A stretch of 64,000 bases of DNA from Phycisphaeraceae bacterium D3-23 (lineage in GTDB: Bacteria; Planctomycetota; Phycisphaerae; Phycisphaerales; Phycisphaeraceae). Positions within the stretch are counted from its first letter, which is position 1, and each line of letters begins with the position of its first letter. The stretch is taken from NCBI GenBank assembly GCA_039555135.1, contig CP114179.1, forward strand, positions 1,054,001 through 1,118,000, given 5' to 3'. Of this stretch, positions 12,333-21,414 are shown piece by piece. The notes under the pieces are model-generated. The model did not search any database and had not been told where the DNA came from. It saw only the letters and a program-made list of their open reading frames with translations. The position numbers and the translations under genes were made by a program.

Positions 12333-12686
12333 GACCTCCAACCGGCTTTCACCAGTCGTCGATCGAGACACGTGTCGGGACGATTACCCGACAGCCCTCT
12401 TTCGCCTGGCCTTTGCGGGACCAGGTCCAGACACTTCGCCGGCATGGCGAAGTATCGACGGGGCTTCACCCCCTGCTTTCACAGGAGACTGGCCGCGTCA
12501 AGGGCAAGCACCTCAGAACGCTTGCACTCGGTGTCACTGCTATTCAGCAACACCAAAGACACCTATCCACTTGTCAAGGATCTGGCCTCGGTTGCCGTCG
12601 TGCCGAAGCAGTCAGGCGGTGAGGCCCCGCGTAGCTGCGGGCCGGGGTGCTCGGTGAGGAGCAGCCCGGCTCGTAGCGGGCGGAGG
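12333..12686 (-). other. rRNA precursor leader
   Basis: About 350 nt between the presumed transcription start and the 23S 5' end. It contains no 16S, tRNA or plausible protein gene and several short hairpins (for example CGTGTCGGG / CCCGACA near 12370-12392). It probably contributes to processing and antitermination of the 23S-5S transcript. Another TGTCAA (TTGACA on the minus strand) at 12572-12577 could belong to a second promoter, but its -10 is poor. Confidence 0.5.
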
Positions 12687-12714
12687 AGTGTAGCGACTTT
12701 TTTAGGGGTGTCAA
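12687..12714 (-). promoter_or_regulatory. Candidate promoter of the 23S-5S rRNA unit
   Basis: On the minus strand TTGACA (12709-12714) and TACACT (12687-12692) are spaced by 16 bp, with an A-rich spacer (CCCCTAAAAAAG). A perfect -35 and good -10 upstream of an isolated 23S gene fits a strong dedicated rRNA promoter. Confidence 0.65.
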
Positions 12715-13108
12715 CTCCCTGGGTCGCGGCCCCTCTGGTGAGGGCCGGCGGCGGTCCTCAGGTCGTCACAGGATGCGGTTCGTGGTGGTCAGAGCCGGTT
12801 CCTTGGTTGCCCGCCTGAAGTCAGGCGAGAAGGAAGAGTGTATCGTGATGAACGGCGTTGTCAAGCGTGGGGCTCCCGTGTGGAAAAACTTGCCCGCCGC
12901 TTGTACCGCCGCCTCCCCCTCGTCTCGGCCAACGGCTGCGCCGCCAAGAGAGCAAGAAAGGCGAATTGCTGTCAAAAATAGGGGGTATACCTGATTGTGT
13001 CTCTGCCCCGGTCCGGTAAGGTGGGCTTGCTTCACATCTCAAGCCGGTTTTCTCTTCTGCGGCCGGTTCGCCTGGATGCCCCCTTTTCCTCATCACTCTG
13101 GAGGTGAT
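12715..13108. other. Intergenic region upstream of the LEPR-XLL protein
   Basis: No gene seen. A short hairpin, CGCCTGAAGTCAGGCG, lies at about 12813-12828. It must contain the promoter of the gene at 13109, but no strong -35/-10 pair is clear. Confidence 0.4.
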
Positions 13109-16100
13109 ATGCCTGTATCGACACTCAGCGCCCGTATTGCAACGGATTCGGGCCGCGCGTATTCGAGCCGTGGATTGCTGGAGACGCTGGAGCCGCGTCT
13201 GCTTTTTTCGGCGACGCTGCTTGTGGATGCGGGGCCCGACGCCTCGGCCGACGAGGGCCAGTCGGTTGATTTCGTGGGTACTTTCGACGACCAGGGGGGC
13301 GGGACGCCGGGGACGTTCGACCTGCTATCGCTGACGAGTAACGCGGTGAGTGAGCAGCGGCTACGGATCGATGGCGAGCGTGCGGTGTGGGACGACGGCG
13401 TGGACGTGTATTTGTTTGACGGGACGACGCCGGGCGGCGTGCCCAATGTCATCAACCTGTCGGCGACGGTGGCGGGCAACGCGATCGACGGGCAGATCGA
13501 CGGCGACCGGGTGGCGTTTGTCGCGTCGGGCAGCGGCGGGCCGGGCGGCGTGTTTGTGTACGAGATTTCGACCGGCTCGCTGACGCAAATCAGCACGAGC
13601 GAGTTGGCACAGGACATCCAGATCCAAGGCGATCTGGTGGTCTGGGAGCAAGACAACGGCGCGTTCCAGACGATCTTGCAGTACGACCTGAGTAACCCCC
13701 CGCCGTTCGCGGGGTTTGTGGCTTCACCGAACTCGGGGCCCGGGACGTCGGGCGACATGACGGACCCGGTGCTTGAAGATGGCGTGGTGTACTGGCTGGC
13801 CGCGGGGACGGGCGGGTTCCGCGATGTGTTTGCGAAGGACCTGGGCAGCGGCGTTGTGTACAACGTGTCGGAGACGGCGTCGCAGCATGACCAGGGCATC
13901 CGCGCGGATGGCGGGGTTGTGACGTGGAACACGGTGCAGCAGGGCTCGACGTTCCCGGATGTGTACGTGTTTGACGGGCGCGGCTTTGACGGGACTGGCG
14001 CGAAGCCGACGGCGGTGCAACTCGACGCGGCGGGTATCTTCGACATCAACGCGCGGGTCTCGGGCACGGACGTGGTGTGGGCGTCGGTCGGTGCGGGCGT
14101 GCGTGAGATCTACCACTACAACGTGGATACCGCGACCACCACCAACCTGAGCAATACGGCCACGGTGCTCGAAGGCAACCCCGACATCTCGGGCAACAAC
14201 GTCGTGTGGCAGGGCAACAACGGCAGCGCGGAGGTCATCTTCCACTACGACCTGGCGGGCGGGTCGCTGACGCAGGTCGGCCCGGCGATCGAGGCGTCGA
14301 CGCCCGCCGTCTCGGGCAACAACATCGTGTACTTCGACGCAACCAGCTTACTGCCCGCCGCGACGACCGAGGTCGTCTTCGCGCGCGGCGCGTCGGCGGC
14401 GACGTATACGTTTGACTGGGACTTCGGCGACGGCACGGTGCTGACGGATGTCACGCTCAACGAGTCGCACACCTACGCCGACAACGGCAGTTACACCGTC
14501 GCGCTGACGGTGACGGCCAGCGACGGCCGAGTGACGACCGACACACTGACCGCGACGGTCGCGAATGTCGACCCGACGCTGGGCGCGGTCGCGATCGACC
14601 AGGCGGTGATTGATGAGGGCGGCAGCGTGACCGTGAGCGGCACGTTCGCCGACGCGGGCACGGCCGACACGCACACGGTTTCCGTTGATTGGGGCGATGG
14701 CACGACCAGCAACGCCACGGTCGATCAGGGAGCGGGCACCTACAGCGCGACGCACACCTATGTGGATGACGACCCGACCGGGACGCCGAGCGATGTCAGC
14801 GCGATCGCGGTGACCGTGACGGACGACGACGCGGGCAGCGCGGCCGGGGCGTCGAGCGTCACGGTCAACAACGTCGGCCCCAGCCTGTCGGGCGTTTCGC
14901 TGAGTTCGTCGAGTGTCGATGAAGGCGGCGGCGTGACGCTGACGGGCAGCATCCTCGACGCGGGCGTGAACGATACGCACACGGTTGAGGTGGACTGGGG
15001 CGATGGCACGACCAGCAACGCCACGGTCGATCAGGTGGCGGGCACGTTCACAGCCAACCACACCTACGCGGATGATGACCCGACGGGCACGGCCAGCGAC
15101 CTCGCCAACATCATGATCACGGCGACCGACGACGACACGGGCGTGGGTGATGCTGCGACGAGCGTGACGGTGAACAACCTCGCGCCGGTGGTCGCGGCGA
15201 TCGCCGGGCCCAGCGAGGCGGTGCGCGGGCAGGCGGTGACGTACACCGGCTCGTTCACGGATGCCGGGGTCAACGACACGCATACGCTGCTTTTCGAGGT
15301 GCGCGACGCGGCGAACAACGTCGTGGCGTCGAGTACGACGGACCAAGTGAGCTTTACGCCGGAGGGCCTGGGCACCCACACGGTGACACTGACGGTGACC
15401 GACGACGACACGGGCGTGGGTGCAAACAGCACGACGACCCAGGTCGCGACGTTCACGGTGGTCGCCGACCCGGTCGACCCGGGCCAGACCGCCCTGCTCG
15501 TGGGCGGCGGCGACAACGCGGACCGGATCCGCATCCGCGGCAACAGCTCGGGCCTGCGGGTGGATGTACTCGACCTGGCGACGGGTGAATCGGCGTCGGC
15601 CAGCGGGCTCAGCGCCGACCGCATCATCGTGTACGGCGGGGACGGCGATGACAACATCCGCGTCAACAACTCGGCGGGCACGACCCCGGCGGACCTCTTC
15701 GGCGGCGCGGGCGACGACTACCTCCGTGGCGGGCAGGGTGACGACACGATCGTCGGCGGCGCGGGCGACGACTTTATCTCGGGCCACAGCGGCCGCGACC
15801 TCACGATCGGCGGGCAGGGCAGCGACATCGTCATCGGCAACCGCCACGACGACATCCTTGTTGCGGGCGAATACACGCAGGAGAACGACCTCGCCGCGCT
15901 CCGGGCGATCATGGCCGAGTGGACCCGCACCGACCTGGGCTACAGCGCCCGCGTGGGCAACTTGATGAACGGTACGGGGCTCAACGGCTCGACGATCCTG
16001 AGCGATACGACCGTCCTGGACGACGACCGCTGGGACCTGCTGCTCGGGCTCCAGGGCCAGGACTGGTTCCTCGCCAATGACCAGCAGGACTGGACCGACC

Positions 16101-16168
16101 AGCGCAACAACGAGACCCTGACCGACACGCAGAACGACTTCCTCGACAGCGAAGAGGAAGAGGCATAA
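13109..16168 (+). CDS. LEPR-XLL exported protein with propeller-like repeats, PKD domains and RTX calcium-binding tail
   Basis: The ATG at 13109 follows a strong GGAGGTGAT ribosome-binding site and yields 1019 residues. Residues 26-35 are TLEPRLLFSA, the LEPR-XLL motif at the N-terminus of many giant planctomycete exported proteins. Residues about 60-430 are TolB-like beta-propeller repeats (VVWEQDNGAFQTILQYDL, NNVVWQGNNGSAEVIFHYDL). Then come four PKD-type domains with the marks FDWDFGDGT, VDWGDGTTSNATVDQ (twice) and HTYADDD. Residues about 850-930 have RTX-type nonapeptides (GGAGDDYLRGGQGDD, GGAGDDFISGHSGRD) that bind calcium. Probably a secreted adhesin-like or matrix protein; the partner is unknown. 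An intrinsic terminator follows. Confidence 0.9.
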   Translation: MPVSTLSARIATDSGRAYSSRGLLETLEPRLLFSATLLVDAGPDASADEGQSVDFVGTFDDQGGGTPGTFDLLSLTSNAVSEQRLRIDGERAVWDDGVDVYLFDGTTPGGVPNVINLSATVAGNAIDGQIDGDRVAFVASGSGGPGGVFVYEISTGSLTQISTSELAQDIQIQGDLVVWEQDNGAFQTILQYDLSNPPPFAGFVASPNSGPGTSGDMTDPVLEDGVVYWLAAGTGGFRDVFAKDLGSGVVYNVSETASQHDQGIRADGGVVTWNTVQQGSTFPDVYVFDGRGFDGTGAKPTAVQLDAAGIFDINARVSGTDVVWASVGAGVREIYHYNVDTATTTNLSNTATVLEGNPDISGNNVVWQGNNGSAEVIFHYDLAGGSLTQVGPAIEASTPAVSGNNIVYFDATSLLPAATTEVVFARGASAATYTFDWDFGDGTVLTDVTLNESHTYADNGSYTVALTVTASDGRVTTDTLTATVANVDPTLGAVAIDQAVIDEGGSVTVSGTFADAGTADTHTVSVDWGDGTTSNATVDQGAGTYSATHTYVDDDPTGTPSDVSAIAVTVTDDDAGSAAGASSVTVNNVGPSLSGVSLSSSSVDEGGGVTLTGSILDAGVNDTHTVEVDWGDGTTSNATVDQVAGTFTANHTYADDDPTGTASDLANIMITATDDDTGVGDAATSVTVNNLAPVVAAIAGPSEAVRGQAVTYTGSFTDAGVNDTHTLLFEVRDAANNVVASSTTDQVSFTPEGLGTHTVTLTVTDDDTGVGANSTTTQVATFTVVADPVDPGQTALLVGGGDNADRIRIRGNSSGLRVDVLDLATGESASASGLSADRIIVYGGDGDDNIRVNNSAGTTPADLFGGAGDDYLRGGQGDDTIVGGAGDDFISGHSGRDLTIGGQGSDIVIGNRHDDILVAGEYTQENDLAALRAIMAEWTRTDLGYSARVGNLMNGTGLNGSTILSDTTVLDDDRWDLLLGLQGQDWFLANDQQDWTDQRNNETLTDTQNDFLDSEEEEA

Positions 16169-16201
16169 GCGCCGGGCGAACAAGTAAGTCTCCCCCCCTC
16201 G

Positions 16202-16232
16202 GCGGGTCCACTTCGGTGGGCCCGCTGTTTTT
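16202..16232 (+). terminator. Rho-independent terminator of the LEPR-XLL gene
   Basis: GCGGGTCCAC-TTCG-GTGGGCCCGC stem with a TTCG tetraloop, then TGTTTTTG, 33 bp after the stop codon. Confidence 0.88.
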
Positions 16233-16341
16233 GGACATGCGGCCGTATCGCCTGCCGCGGTCGGGTGGGGTACAATCCCGCCTCGCCGCAGCCTCATGCT
16301 GCACAAACGGGTAGGTGCCCGCGCCGATGCGGGTCGCCCCG

Positions 16342-16428
16342 GGTGGGGTGCCAGAGCGGACGAATGGAACGGTTTTGAAAACCGTCGTGCCCTCACGGGT
16401 ACCGTGGGTTCGAATCCCACCCCCACCG
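16342..16428 (+). tRNA. tRNA-Ser (anticodon UGA)
   Basis: The 7-bp acceptor GGTGGGG/CCCCACC is followed by a D-arm, an anticodon arm ACGGT-TTTGAAA-ACCGT with anticodon TGA, a long variable arm (CGTGCCCTCACGGGTACC, typical of Ser), and the T-arm GTGGG-TTCGAAT-CCCAC. Discriminator G is at 16428 and CCA is not encoded. A short T run follows. Confidence 0.95.
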
Positions 16429-16486
16429 CTTTTTGTAATGAACCGCCAAGGCGCCAAGTACGCCAAGGCAGACAAGGAATAGATCG

Positions 16487-16885
16487 ATGCGACATAAACT
16501 CAAGACGTGGATGCTGGTGCCCGCCCTGTTGTTGTGCCTGCTGGTTTGCGGGCCCGCGATTGCGGCGGATGAGGCGTTGCTCGGCACGTGGGAGCTGACG
16601 CAGGTCGGCGAGAACGAGCCGGAGGATGGTCAGCGCGTGGTGTATGCGTTTCGCGAAGCGACGGTGCGTGTGACGATCGAGGCGTCGGGCGCTTCGACTT
16701 CATGGGAGCTGCCGTACAGCGTGTCGGAGGATGGCAAGCTGACGATCGAGCCGAGCGAGGGGCTTGGCGACCCGTCGCCGGTGACGTTTTCGTACACGGT
16801 GGCGGGCGATGCGCTGACGATCCAGCGTGACACCGAGGGCGTGACGGAGCAGCCGGAGATCGTGTTTGCGCGGGTCGCGGGGTGA
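16487..16885 (+). CDS. Small secreted lipocalin-like hypothetical protein
   Basis: A 132-residue protein with a clear signal peptide (residues 1-26, LLLCLLVCGPAIAADE). The mature part starts LLGTWELTQVGENEPEDG and alternates beta strands (VVYAFREATVRVTIEASG, KLTIEPSE, ALTIQRDTEG). This GxW...x(beta) layout is common in small lipocalin-like or DUF4488-type exported proteins. No catalytic residues are apparent. It follows tRNA-Ser by 58 bp and ends in its own terminator. Function unknown. Confidence 0.72.
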   Translation: MRHKLKTWMLVPALLLCLLVCGPAIAADEALLGTWELTQVGENEPEDGQRVVYAFREATVRVTIEASGASTSWELPYSVSEDGKLTIEPSEGLGDPSPVTFSYTVAGDALTIQRDTEGVTEQPEIVFARVAG

Positions 16886-16942
16886 GAGCGACGGCGGGTG
16901 TCTGATCGCTGCTCATCCGGGGTCTGATAATCGAGCTATTGG

Positions 16943-16974
16943 AGGCCGACCTGAACCAGGGTCGGCCTTTTTTT
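16943..16974 (+). terminator. Rho-independent terminator
   Basis: AGGCCGACC (16943-16951) pairs with GGTCGGCCT (16960-16968) around TGAACCAG and is followed by a T run (16966-16974). It ends the transcript of the small secreted protein and insulates the pst operon. Confidence 0.92.
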
Positions 16975-17020
16975 CATGCGTTTTCAGCCAATAAACAGCG
17001 TTTTTACGGCGTTCTGATTC

Positions 17021-17063
17021 CTAACACATCGCTCACGAGCCGCTAACAATCGAATTTTATGAT
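17021..17063 (+). promoter_or_regulatory. Candidate Pho box and promoter of pstSCAB
   Basis: Three 7-bp direct repeats, CTAACAC (17021-17027), CTCACGA (17032-17038) and CTAACAA (17043-17049), recur with an exact 11-bp period (4-bp spacers). The spacing matches PhoB/PhoP boxes, and the repeats match loosely (CTnACnn). The -10 hexamer TATGAT lies at 17058-17063, 8 bp after the third repeat, with no separate -35, as in PhoB-activated promoters. Binding is inferred, not shown. Confidence 0.6.
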
Positions 17064-17128
17064 TCCCGCAACACCCGGGCGGACACGGCTATGTGGCCGT
17101 ATTCCGACCCGCATATGGAGACCTTGTT

Positions 17129-18115
17129 GTGGATTGTAAGACTAAGTTTGCGGCGTTCGGATTGGCGGCGGCGGCGACACTCGGGCTTGTGGGCTGCGGG
17201 GACAGCGGCGTGCCCTCCGGGCTGACGGGCGACCTCGATATCGACGGCTCCTCGACCGTCTTCCCGATCACCGAAGCGGTGGCAGAAGACTTCCGCGGTC
17301 CCAACCCGGACATGCGTGTCACGGTCGGCGTGTCGGGCACGGGCGGCGGGTTCAAGCGGTTCGCGGCCGGCGAGACCGACATCTCCGACGCGTCGCGCCC
17401 GATCAAGCAGAAAGAGATCGACGCCTGCGCCGAGAACGACATCGAGTTCATCGAGATCCCTGTGGCGTATGACGGCCTTTCGATCGTTGTCAACCCCGCC
17501 AACACGTGGGCACAAGACCTGACGGTCGACGAGCTCAAGCTCATCTTCCTCGAGGGCTCGACCGTGCAGAACTGGTCCGATGTGCGCGACGGCTGGCCCG
17601 ACACGCCGATCAAGCTGTTCATCCCCGGCACCGACTCGGGCACGTTCGACTACTTCAAGGAAGTCGTCGCGGGTAAAGAGGGCTCGATCCGAAGCGACGT
17701 CACGGCCTCGGAAGACGACAACGTCCTGGTCAACGGCATCGCCGGCGACGAAGGCGCGATCGGGTTCTTCGGCTGTGCCTACTACTTCGAGAACACCGAC
17801 AAGCTCCGCGCCGTCACCATCAACGGCGTGGGCCCGACACCCGAGACGATCGAGAACGGCAGCTACGCCCCGTTCAGCCGGCCGCTGTTCATCTACGTGA
17901 ACAAGGCCTCCGCCGAGGAAGCGCACGTCCAGGCATTCATCGAGTTCTACCTCGACGAGGGCCCGGCCTTGGCCCAGGAAGTCGGCTACGTCCAGCTGCC
18001 CGCACCGATCCAGACCGCCATCCGCGCCCGCTGGGAAGCCCGGACCACCGGCACACTGTTCCTCGACGCCGCAGGTGAAAAAGTCACCGGCCCGCTGACG
18101 GACATCTACAACTAA
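17129..18115 (+). CDS. pstS: Phosphate ABC transporter, substrate-binding lipoprotein PstS
   Basis: A 328-residue protein starting at a GTG at 17129, preceded by GGAGA; a GTG at 17093 is the alternative. The N-terminus is a short lipoprotein signal ending in LGLVGC. The mature protein begins DLDIDGSSTVFPITEAVAED, the PstS phosphate-loop motif, followed by VSGTGGGFKRFAAGETDISD, also diagnostic, and PGTDSGTFDYF further on. It binds phosphate in the periplasm and passes it to PstCA. First gene of pstSCAB, behind the candidate Pho box. No phoU or phoBR is in the window. Confidence 0.96.
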   Translation: MDCKTKFAAFGLAAAATLGLVGCGDSGVPSGLTGDLDIDGSSTVFPITEAVAEDFRGPNPDMRVTVGVSGTGGGFKRFAAGETDISDASRPIKQKEIDACAENDIEFIEIPVAYDGLSIVVNPANTWAQDLTVDELKLIFLEGSTVQNWSDVRDGWPDTPIKLFIPGTDSGTFDYFKEVVAGKEGSIRSDVTASEDDNVLVNGIAGDEGAIGFFGCAYYFENTDKLRAVTINGVGPTPETIENGSYAPFSRPLFIYVNKASAEEAHVQAFIEFYLDEGPALAQEVGYVQLPAPIQTAIRARWEARTTGTLFLDAAGEKVTGPLTDIYN

Positions 18116-18201
18116 ACCCCACCCGTGAGGGGAAGAGCCCTCGGCGGGCCGGTCCAGCGATCGGCCCGCCGATTCCAGTCCTACACCGCAGACGCGACGC
18201 C

Positions 18202-19161
18202 ATGACCCAGCTCCAAGCCAGCCGCATCCTGATCCCCGAGCGACGCCGCAGCACCGCCAAGCGCGACGCGGGCGAGCTCGTGATCCGCATCGCGCTGACC
18301 CTTTGCGGCGTGCTGACGATCGTCTGCACCACGCTGATCATCTTCGTCCTCGCACGCAACGGGCTCAAGTTCTTCACGATCGCCGACGTGACGCCTTGGG
18401 CATTCTTCACCGGCAGGGAGTGGGCCCCGCTGCTCGCCCACCCGCCGAAGTTCGGCGTGCTGCCGCTGGTCATGGGCACGATGCTCGTCGCCGTCATCGC
18501 GATGTGTGTCGCCCTCCCGCTTGGGCTCCTCGCGGCGGTCTGGCTCAGCGAATACGCCTCGCCGCGAGCGAGATCGATCGTCAAGCCGACGCTCGAACTC
18601 CTCGCCGGCATCCCCACCGTCGTGCTCGGCTTCTTCGCGCTGATGGTCATCACACCGATGCTCCAGGGCGCGTTCAACTGGACGGGCTTTATCGAGTTCG
18701 ATGCGTTTAGCGCCATGGCGGCCGGGCTCGCCGTCGGCTTCCTGTGCCTGCCCACCGTCTGCTCGCTGTGCGAGGACGCGCTCCGCATGGTGCCCGACTC
18801 GCTCCGCCAAGGCGCACTCGGCCTGGGTGCAAGCCGGTTCGAGACCGCGGTCCGCGTGCTCATCCCCGCGGCCCTGTCGGGCATCGTCTCGGCCTTCCTC
18901 CTCGCCATGGCCCGCGCCGTGGGCGAGACCATGATCGTCGCCATCGCCGCCGGCTCTATGGCCGTCTTCACCGCCGACCCCTCCAGCCAGGTCCAGACCA
19001 TCACCGGCCACATGGTCTCTATGTTCCTGGGCGACGTCAGCAACTTCGGCGTCGAGTACTTCTCGAGCTACGCCGTGGGCGCCGTCCTCTTCCTTATCAC
19101 CCTCGCGATGACCTTCGCCGGCCACATCGTCCGCATGAAGTACCGCCAGGCCTACGAATGA
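18202..19161 (+). CDS. pstC: Phosphate ABC transporter permease PstC
   Basis: A 319-residue integral membrane protein with six predicted helices; the first is near residues 28-50 (IALTLCGVLTIVCTTLIIFVL). The permease EAA-type loop reads LRQGALGLGASRFETAVRVLIP (about 205-226), and ELLAGIPTVVLGFFAL and MARAVGETMIVAIAAG are PstC signatures. It forms the membrane channel with PstA. It ends in an ATGA overlap with pstA, so the two are translationally coupled. Confidence 0.96.
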   Translation: MTQLQASRILIPERRRSTAKRDAGELVIRIALTLCGVLTIVCTTLIIFVLARNGLKFFTIADVTPWAFFTGREWAPLLAHPPKFGVLPLVMGTMLVAVIAMCVALPLGLLAAVWLSEYASPRARSIVKPTLELLAGIPTVVLGFFALMVITPMLQGAFNWTGFIEFDAFSAMAAGLAVGFLCLPTVCSLCEDALRMVPDSLRQGALGLGASRFETAVRVLIPAALSGIVSAFLLAMARAVGETMIVAIAAGSMAVFTADPSSQVQTITGHMVSMFLGDVSNFGVEYFSSYAVGAVLFLITLAMTFAGHIVRMKYRQAYE

Positions 19162-20132
19162 ACTCCACCGCACCCTCACTCAAAGACGCGCCGCGCCGCT
19201 CAAACCGAGGACGCCAACGCACCGAACAGACGTTCAAAATCGTCTGCCTCGTCGCGCTCATCATCACCTTCGGTGTGCTCATCACCCTGCTCGGCTCGGT
19301 CGCGTGGATGGGCGTCAAGTACCTCGACATCAGCTTCCTCACCGACCTCCCCTCCCGACGACCCGGCAAGGCCGGCATCATGCCCGCGCTCATGGGCACC
19401 CTCTGGGCCTGCCTCATCTGCGCACTCACCGCCATCCCCATCGGCGTGGGTACCGCCATCCTCCTCGAAGAGTACCGGCCCAAGAGCAAGCTCGGCCGAA
19501 AACTCATCGACATCGTCCAGCTCAACATCACCAACCTCGCCGGCGTCCCGTCTATCGTCTACGGCGTGCTCGGGCTCACCGTCTTCGTCTACCTCTTCAA
19601 GACCGCCGCCGACTCCAACGTCGCAACCCCCTGGTCGATCGGCTCGCCCAATAGCTGGCTCTACCTCCAACTCCCTATGGGCCGAAGCGTCCTGGCCGGC
19701 GGGCTCACCCTCGCGCTCGTGATCATGCCCGTCATCATCACCGCCGCCGCCGAGGCCATCCGCGCCGTCCCCTCCTCGCTCAAGCAGGCCTCACTCGCAC
19801 TGGGCGCCACCCGCTGGCAGACCATCCGCCGCGTCGTCCTGCCCAAGGCCCTGCCCGGCATCGCCACCGGATCCATCCTCGCCATGAGCCGGGCCATCGG
19901 CGAGGCCGCGCCCGTCCTCATGATCTCCGGCGCCGTCTTCCTCACCTTCGCGCCGCGAAACCTCATGGACAAGTTCACCGTCATGCCGCTCCAGATCTAC
20001 AACTGGGTCGGCAAACCCCAGGAAGAATTCCACCAGGTCGCCGCCACCGGGATCGTCGTCCTGCTCGCCGTCCTCCTGCTGTTCAACGGCGTCGCCGTCT
20101 TCATCCGCCAACGCGCCCAACGCCACGGCTAA
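19158..20132 (+). CDS. pstA: Phosphate ABC transporter permease PstA
   Basis: The ATG at 19158 overlaps the pstC stop by 4 bp, giving 324 residues; an upstream frame extension is out of character and rejected. It has six helices, the conserved [18 protein letters not shown] region, the EAA loop [20 protein letters not shown] and [16 protein letters not shown], all diagnostic of PstA. It pairs with PstC to pass phosphate across the inner membrane. pstB follows after about 60 bp. Confidence 0.96.
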   Translation: MNSTAPSLKDAPRRSNRGRQRTEQTFKIVCLVALIITFGVLITLLGSVAWMGVKYLDISFLTDLPSRRPGKAGIMPALMGTLWACLICALTAIPIGVGTAILLEEYRPKSKLGRKLIDIVQLNITNLAGVPSIVYGVLGLTVFVYLFKTAADSNVATPWSIGSPNSWLYLQLPMGRSVLAGGLTLALVIMPVIITAAAEAIRAVPSSLKQASLALGATRWQTIRRVVLPKALPGIATGSILAMSRAIGEAAPVLMISGAVFLTFAPRNLMDKFTVMPLQIYNWVGKPQEEFHQVAATGIVVLLAVLLLFNGVAVFIRQRAQRHG

Positions 20133-20193
20133 TACCGGACGCTTTCGCTTCAACGCCCCGCCTCGACCGACCGACCGTACCAAGGAGCCAACG

Positions 20194-21054
20194 ATGTCAC
20201 TGATCTCCAACGACCGAGGACTCGACATGACCACCGCCGACCCCATGTTCGACGGTGAAACCGTCAGCCGACCACCGCTCCAGCACGACCCGGTCCAGAC
20301 CACCCCCATGATCCGCATCAAGGGGTTCGACTGCTTCTATGGCAACGCCCAAGCCATCTTCAGCCAGACGATGGATATCGCCGAGAACCAGGTCACCGCC
20401 CTCATCGGCCCCAGCGGCTGCGGCAAATCCACCCTCCTGCGCTGGATCAACCGCATGAACGACGAGATCCCCAGCGCCCACGCCAGCGGCAGCATCACCA
20501 TCGACGGCCAGGAGATCCTCGGCAAAGGCGTCGACCTCGTCGAGCTCCGCCTCAAGGTCGGCATGGTCTTCCAGAAACCCAACCCCTTCCCCAAATCCAT
20601 CTTCGAAAACGTCGCCTTCGGCCCACGCCTGCACTACAAGCTCAGCAAGTCCGAGATCAGCGACATCGTCGAACGCTCCCTCACCCGCGCCGGGCTCTGG
20701 GACGAAGTCAAAGACCGCCTCAAAGAGTCCGCGCTCGGCCTCTCGGGTGGCCAGCAGCAGCGGCTATGCATCGCCCGCACCATGGCCGTCGAGCCCACGG
20801 TGATCCTCATGGACGAGCCCTGCTCCGCGCTCGACCCCAAGTCCACCGCCCGCATCGAAGAACTCGTCGACGAGCTGCGTGGCCGATACACCATCCTCAT
20901 GGTCACCCACAACATGCAACAGGCCGCCCGCGTCTCCGACGAAACCGCCTTCATGTTCCAAGGCGAACTCATCGAGTTCGGCCGCACCGAACAGGTCTTC
21001 CACGAGCCCAAAGAGAAGCAGACCGAAGACTACATCAGCGGCCGGTTCGGGTAA
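20194..21054 (+). CDS. pstB: Phosphate ABC transporter ATPase PstB
   Basis: A 286-residue ATPase with Walker [10 protein letters not shown] (about residue 73), the Q-loop in [11 protein letters not shown] (PstB-specific), ABC signature LSGGQQQR, and Walker [14 protein letters not shown] with a catalytic Glu. The switch His is in MVTHNMQQA. An N-terminal extension of about 38 residues precedes the ABC fold ([11 protein letters not shown]); an internal start at residue 12 or 39 is possible. It powers phosphate uptake and ends the operon, followed by a terminator. Confidence 0.96.
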   Translation: MSLISNDRGLDMTTADPMFDGETVSRPPLQHDPVQTTPMIRIKGFDCFYGNAQAIFSQTMDIAENQVTALIGPSGCGKSTLLRWINRMNDEIPSAHASGSITIDGQEILGKGVDLVELRLKVGMVFQKPNPFPKSIFENVAFGPRLHYKLSKSEISDIVERSLTRAGLWDEVKDRLKESALGLSGGQQQRLCIARTMAVEPTVILMDEPCSALDPKSTARIEELVDELRGRYTILMVTHNMQQAARVSDETAFMFQGELIEFGRTEQVFHEPKEKQTEDYISGRFG

Positions 21055-21088
21055 GCGAAGCAGACCGAATAGGCATGATTCACCCCGT

Positions 21089-21126
21089 ACGCGGTTTGGT
21101 AACAAAGCCAAACCGCGTGCGTTTTT
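21089..21126 (+). terminator. Rho-independent terminator of the pst operon
   Basis: ACGCGGTTTGG (21089-21099) pairs perfectly with CCAAACCGCGT (21108-21118) and is followed by GCGTTTTT. Confidence 0.88.
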
Positions 21127-21279
21127 GCCGGCATCGACGGCAGGCTTGCTTCCATCTACCAAGCTCAGTGGGTGACGCGCAGCGCCCCGAGTGAATGACG
21201 ACGGACACGATGCGCAAGACGCCGCGCGTCGCCCGCGAAACGTATCATACGCATCACAGTTGATTCGCGAGCGTTTCTT

Positions 21280-21388
21280 CCGGGGTGCCACACAACTCCC
21301 GCAGGGCTGCTGTGTGCGACAACCCGATGCCATTTTTCGTCCCGGCACACAGCAGGCCTGCGGACAGGCCAGTTGTGTGGCACCCCGG
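21280..21388. repeat. Palindromic intergenic element, family A (copy 1)
   Basis: Outer arms CCGGGGTGCCACACAACT and AGTTGTGTGGCACCCCGG flank inner arms GGGCTGCTGTGTGC and GCACACAGCAGGCC. Related copies occur at 39393-39607, 45412-45513 and 47532-47633. No open frame is inside. Confidence 0.85.
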
Positions 21389-21414
21389 AACGCGTGTTCT
21401 TGCTGGGATGTGTA

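Noticed and set aside
12549-12577. Second rRNA promoter with TTGACA at 12572-12577
   Set aside because: The -10 position is GGTGTT-like at proper spacing, too poor to claim.
14348-16495. A 715-codon minus-strand frame opposite the LEPR-XLL gene
   Set aside because: A shadow of the high-GC gene on the other strand; composed of Arg/Val/Asp/His strings and overlaps tRNA-Ser.
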